A DNA stretch of 8,697 nt from Chloroflexota bacterium (GTDB lineage Bacteria > Chloroflexota > UBA6077 > CF-72). The stretch is taken from assembly GCA_019242065.1 (NCBI GenBank), contig JAFAWJ010000477.1, forward strand, positions 1 to 8,697, in the 5' to 3' direction. The position numbers and the translations under genes are program-made. The notes below the pieces were generated by a model. It worked only from the letters and a program-made list of their open reading frames with translations. It made no database searches and was not told where the DNA came from. Of the stretch, positions 6,361 through 8,697 are shown piece by piece (positions within the stretch are counted from its first letter, which is position 1; each line of letters begins with the position of its first letter).

Positions 6361-7922
6361 GCTGCTCACTCCTCTTTCGTAACGCCCGCGTTGTCGACGG
6401 CACCGGTCACCCCGCATACCAGGCGGATGTCGCCGTCGACGGCGAGCGCATCGTGGCCATCGGTGATTTGTCGGCACCAGAGGCAACCCGCATCGTTGAA
6501 GCCGACGGTCGCGTCCTGTGCCCCGGTTTCATCGACGTGCACTCCCACTCCGACCTGCCGCTCCTCACCCGGCCAGGTAATGAGCCAAAAGTCCACCAGG
6601 GCGTGACGACTGAATTGCTCGGCGCCGACGGGCTGTCGTACGCCCCGCTCTCTCCCGCGCGGTTAGAGGAGGTGAAGTATTACCTGGCCGGTCTGTACGG
6701 CAATCCACGCGTCGATATCGCCAGCCAGTCCGTGGCGGAATTCACGCGCCAGTTCGAGGCTCGCGCCGCCACCAACACTCTGTACGTGGTCCCCCACCAG
6801 GCCCTCCGCCTGATGACGTGCGGCTGGCGCGACGGGCCGCCGAGCGACCTGGAGCTCCAGCAGATGTGCGACCTGCTGGAGGCGGGTCTTCGCCAGGGTG
6901 CGTACGGCCTGGGAACCGGCCTGGACTACTTTCCGCACGGCACCTGTACAACCGACGAGCTCGTGTCGTTGGGCGAGGTCGTCGCCCGGCATGGCGGCAC
7001 CCTGGTTGCGCACGTGCGCTACGCGCTCGGCGTGGTCGACGCCGTCCGCGAGATGGTGGAAGTTTCCGAGCGCTCAGGGGTACGGGTGCTGGTCTCGCAC
7101 ATGCGCAACGCCGAAGCGCTACCCGTCATCGATGCCGCTCGAGCGCGCGGAGTGGAGATCCAGTTCGACACCTATCCGTACAACGCCGGCTGCAGCATGT
7201 TCCTGATGTACATCCCATTCTGGGCGCACGCCGGCGGCCCCGCGCACTTGATGCAGCGTCTGCGCGATCCGGTCGCACGTCAGCGACTGCGCGCCGAGCG
7301 CCCCGCGCGCTTCGACGCCGATCTTTCGACGCTCATGATCAGCGGCGTCGGCGAATCCGAGCCGCTACGCGAGTTCGTCGGCCGCTCGCTCGCCGATTTC
7401 ATGCGCGCCCGCGGTCACTCCGATCCGGTCGACGCCGTGTGTGACTTGCTGGTCGAGAGCGACCTGACGGCCGGCTTCGTGGCCCATGGCGGCTCTACTG
7501 AAGACGGCTTGCGGCAGTGCATCACCCATCCGGCCCACCTGGTCGCGACGGACGCGGTGCTTGTCGGTCGACCGCACCCGCGCTCCTATGGTACGTACCC
7601 GCGCTACCTGGGTCGCTATGTGCGCGAGGCGGGGATCCTGTCGTTGGAGGACTGCATTCGGCGCATGACCTCGGCGCCCGCCGTCTGTCTGGGTCTGACG
7701 GATCGTGGCACTTTGCGCGTGGGCGCGTCAGCCGACCTGGTCTTGCTGGACCCCGCGACGGTGCTCGACCAGGCAACCTTCGAGGCGCCTGAACAGTATC
7801 CGTCAGGCATCGACATGGTGGTCGTCAACGGCACACCCGTCGTCGACGCGGGCGCGCATACGGGCGTTCTGCCTGGTCATGCCCTGAAGTCCGCGGGGGC
7901 CGACCTTACAGCGTCCGATTGA
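6357..7922 (+). CDS. N-acyl-D-amino-acid deacylase-type amidohydrolase, probable CTG start
   Basis: Read from a CTG at 6357, this is a 521-residue amidohydrolase of the D-aminoacylase family, which hydrolyses N-acyl-D-amino acids or related amides. The N-terminus SLLFRNARVVDGTG (4-17) and DGERIVAIGD (28-37) form the family's usual small beta domain. The barrel begins with the metal motif GFIDVHSHSD (His62, His64). Further ligands are His219 in VAHVR and His248 in VSHMRNAE, and the catalytic acid position is Asp399 in VATDAVLVG. HPRSYGTYPRYLGRYVRE and LSLEDCIRRMTSAP follow, and the beta domain closes with GTLRVGASADLVLLDP. The bridging Cys of classical D-aminoacylase (in a GNCGFS-like motif) is absent; the segment here is GADGLSYAP (89-97). 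A GTG at 6453 would remove the first 32 residues, including conserved strands, so it is unlikely to be the true start. The CTG overlaps the preceding TGA. No signal peptide is evident, so it is probably cytoplasmic. Exact substrate unknown. Confidence 0.88.
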   Translation: MSCSLLFRNARVVDGTGHPAYQADVAVDGERIVAIGDLSAPEATRIVEADGRVLCPGFIDVHSHSDLPLLTRPGNEPKVHQGVTTELLGADGLSYAPLSPARLEEVKYYLAGLYGNPRVDIASQSVAEFTRQFEARAATNTLYVVPHQALRLMTCGWRDGPPSDLELQQMCDLLEAGLRQGAYGLGTGLDYFPHGTCTTDELVSLGEVVARHGGTLVAHVRYALGVVDAVREMVEVSERSGVRVLVSHMRNAEALPVIDAARARGVEIQFDTYPYNAGCSMFLMYIPFWAHAGGPAHLMQRLRDPVARQRLRAERPARFDADLSTLMISGVGESEPLREFVGRSLADFMRARGHSDPVDAVCDLLVESDLTAGFVAHGGSTEDGLRQCITHPAHLVATDAVLVGRPHPRSYGTYPRYLGRYVREAGILSLEDCIRRMTSAPAVCLGLTDRGTLRVGASADLVLLDPATVLDQATFEAPEQYPSGIDMVVVNGTPVVDAGAHTGVLPGHALKSAGADLTASD

Positions 7923-8650
7923 GTCCGATTGAGGCGGATGAGGAGGCCGCGACCGGCGAAACCCGTGAGGTGATCCAGTCCGTCCAGGTACGCCGCGCCC
8001 TGGACGCCGCCGAGTTGATCCAGCGCCCACAGCGTCTGCGCGTTGACCCAGGCGGTCTCGCGCGCCTGGACCATGCTGAAATTGCCCACCACGTCCTGCA
8101 ATCCAGGGAACAACTGATCGGCCTCGGCCAGCGGCTGGCCTTCGACGAGTTCGCGAATGCCGGGCTCCGCCCCCGCCAGCACGGTATTGACGCGCTCGAA
8201 ATCAGCGTGGTGCGCGCCGGCGTCCGGTGCGGTGCTCAGCTGTTGACAGGTCGTCACCACTGCCACGGGCAGGTCCCGATTGATGTGGGCATTCATGCCC
8301 GCCAGCGCAAACTGCAACGGAGCGATGCCAGTCTGGCTGCGCTGCTCCAGGAGCGCCGCCCAGGCGCGCGCGACCTGGTCCGGCGCCTGCACCGAATTGC
8401 GCACCGCGTCCAGGTACAGGTTGCCGAAAACGGCGTCCAGTTGTCCCATCCAGGCGGCATCGGCGAAGGCCTGTTGTCCCAGGTTGTCGCGGACCGACTC
8501 GGTCACCAGCAGATACATCCTGTTGAACCACGCGAGTCCGTCGCCTGGCGGCAATACAGCCTGAATCGCGCTGAGTCGATCCGCCAGCTCGCTTGACGAG
8601 GCGATGGGCGGTGCGGTCAGGACCGAGGCATCAGCCACGTCGGCAAGCAT
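7877..8650 (-). CDS. DUF5995 family protein
   Basis: This 257-residue protein matches the uncharacterised DUF5995 family as I know it: LPPGDGLAWFNRMYLLVTESV (33-53), LDAVFGNLYLDAV (71-83), the signature PLQFALAGMNAHINRDLP (111-128), then FERVN, LVEGQP, ARETAWVNAQTLW and a closing LDHLTGFAGRGLL (about 225-237). No signal peptide or membrane helix is seen. Function is unknown; the conserved Asn-x-His-x-Asn-x-Asp cluster (120-126) may be an active or metal site, which is my inference. The ATG at 8650 is supported by an in-frame TGA at 8666-8668; no Shine-Dalgarno is obvious. The last 14 residues look like a frameshift-derived tail created by a 10-base tandem duplication (see repeat entry). The gene converges on the deacylase gene and overlaps it by 46 bases, with no visible terminator between them. 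Confidence 0.85.
   Translation of the reverse strand: MLADVADASVLTAPPIASSSELADRLSAIQAVLPPGDGLAWFNRMYLLVTESVRDNLGQQAFADAAWMGQLDAVFGNLYLDAVRNSVQAPDQVARAWAALLEQRSQTGIAPLQFALAGMNAHINRDLPVAVVTTCQQLSTAPDAGAHHADFERVNTVLAGAEPGIRELVEGQPLAEADQLFPGLQDVVGNFSMVQARETAWVNAQTLWALDQLGGVQGAAYLDGLDHLTGFAGRGLLIRLNRTQSDAVRSAPADFRA
7913..7932. repeat. 10-base tandem duplication at convergent gene ends
   Basis: GTCCGATTGA occurs twice head to tail. The first copy supplies the TGA stop of the deacylase gene (7920-7922). On the minus strand the duplication adds 10 bases to the DUF5995 gene near its 3' end, shifting its frame. With a single copy the minus frame would read Leu-Asn-Arg-Thr-Leu and then TAA (the complement of 7906-7908); with two copies it runs on to the TGA at 7879-7877. 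Confidence 0.9.
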
Positions 8651-8697
8651 ACGCCTGAGCGTCTGTCACCGATTGGTAGACGTGTGGTAACGTCAGC
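8651..8697 (-). other. Upstream region of the DUF5995 gene, cut by window edge
   Basis: These 47 bases hold the in-frame stop upstream of the DUF5995 start and a short direct repeat, TGGTA twice with 6 bases between (about 8675-8690). An 11-base period would put both on one helix face, so an operator is conceivable, but five-base repeats are weak evidence. No clear -35/-10 pair was identified. Confidence 0.2.

Noticed and set aside
5503..6486. Minus-strand 327-codon open frame
   Set aside because: It is a low-complexity Arg/Gly/Gln product antisense to the transferase's membrane and C-terminal domains, so it is a shadow.
7919..8596. Plus-strand 225-codon open frame at the right end
   Set aside because: It is antisense to DUF5995, whose conserved motifs are clear on the minus strand.
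1..8697. Defence system, toxin-antitoxin pair, mobile element or CRISPR array
   Set aside because: No nuclease, integrase, transposase, repeat array or small paired gene was found. All genes read as metabolic, transport or surface-related.

Overview
The window is GC-rich and densely packed, with almost no intergenic space. An F420-type luciferase-like oxidoreductase, a DUF5995 protein and a small anchored protein of a type I associate with Chloroflexota point to a Chloroflexota-like or actinobacterial environmental genome. This is inference from gene content and composition; no rRNA or other marker gene is present. I see no tRNA, rRNA, CRISPR array, insertion sequence or phage gene.

Layout. 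On the minus strand, an ABC exporter half-transporter (1189 down to the window edge, truncated) lies downstream of a luciferase-like (LLM) F420-dependent oxidoreductase (2075 to 1236). Divergent from that pair, only 25 bases away, a plus-strand series starts: a class II aldolase/adducin-family protein (2101-2889), then after 50 bases an alpha/beta hydrolase with a TTG start (2940-3884), a small membrane-anchored protein (3881-4324), a polytopic GT39/ArnT-like membrane glycosyltransferase (4312-6360) and an N-acyl-D-amino-acid deacylase-type amidohydrolase (6357-7922). The last four overlap end to start by a few bases each and look translationally coupled. A DUF5995 gene (8650 to 7877) converges on them from the minus strand and overlaps the deacylase at its 3' end.

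How they may work together. The four-gene block combines a hydrolase, an anchored extracytoplasmic protein, a lipid-linked-sugar-type membrane glycosyltransferase and a deacylase acting on acylated D-amino acids or similar amides. A role in making or remodelling a cell-surface glycan or acylated peptide would fit, but no single pathway can be named from sequence alone. I do not see a clear defence system or other obviously new system.

The main curiosities are: a probable CTG start codon on the deacylase, with a well-placed Shine-Dalgarno and the family's usual N-terminus; a 10-base tandem duplication at the convergent gene ends that removes the apparent original stop codon of the DUF5995 gene; and a 25-base divergent intergenic region whose -10-like boxes would give leaderless or near-leaderless transcripts both ways.
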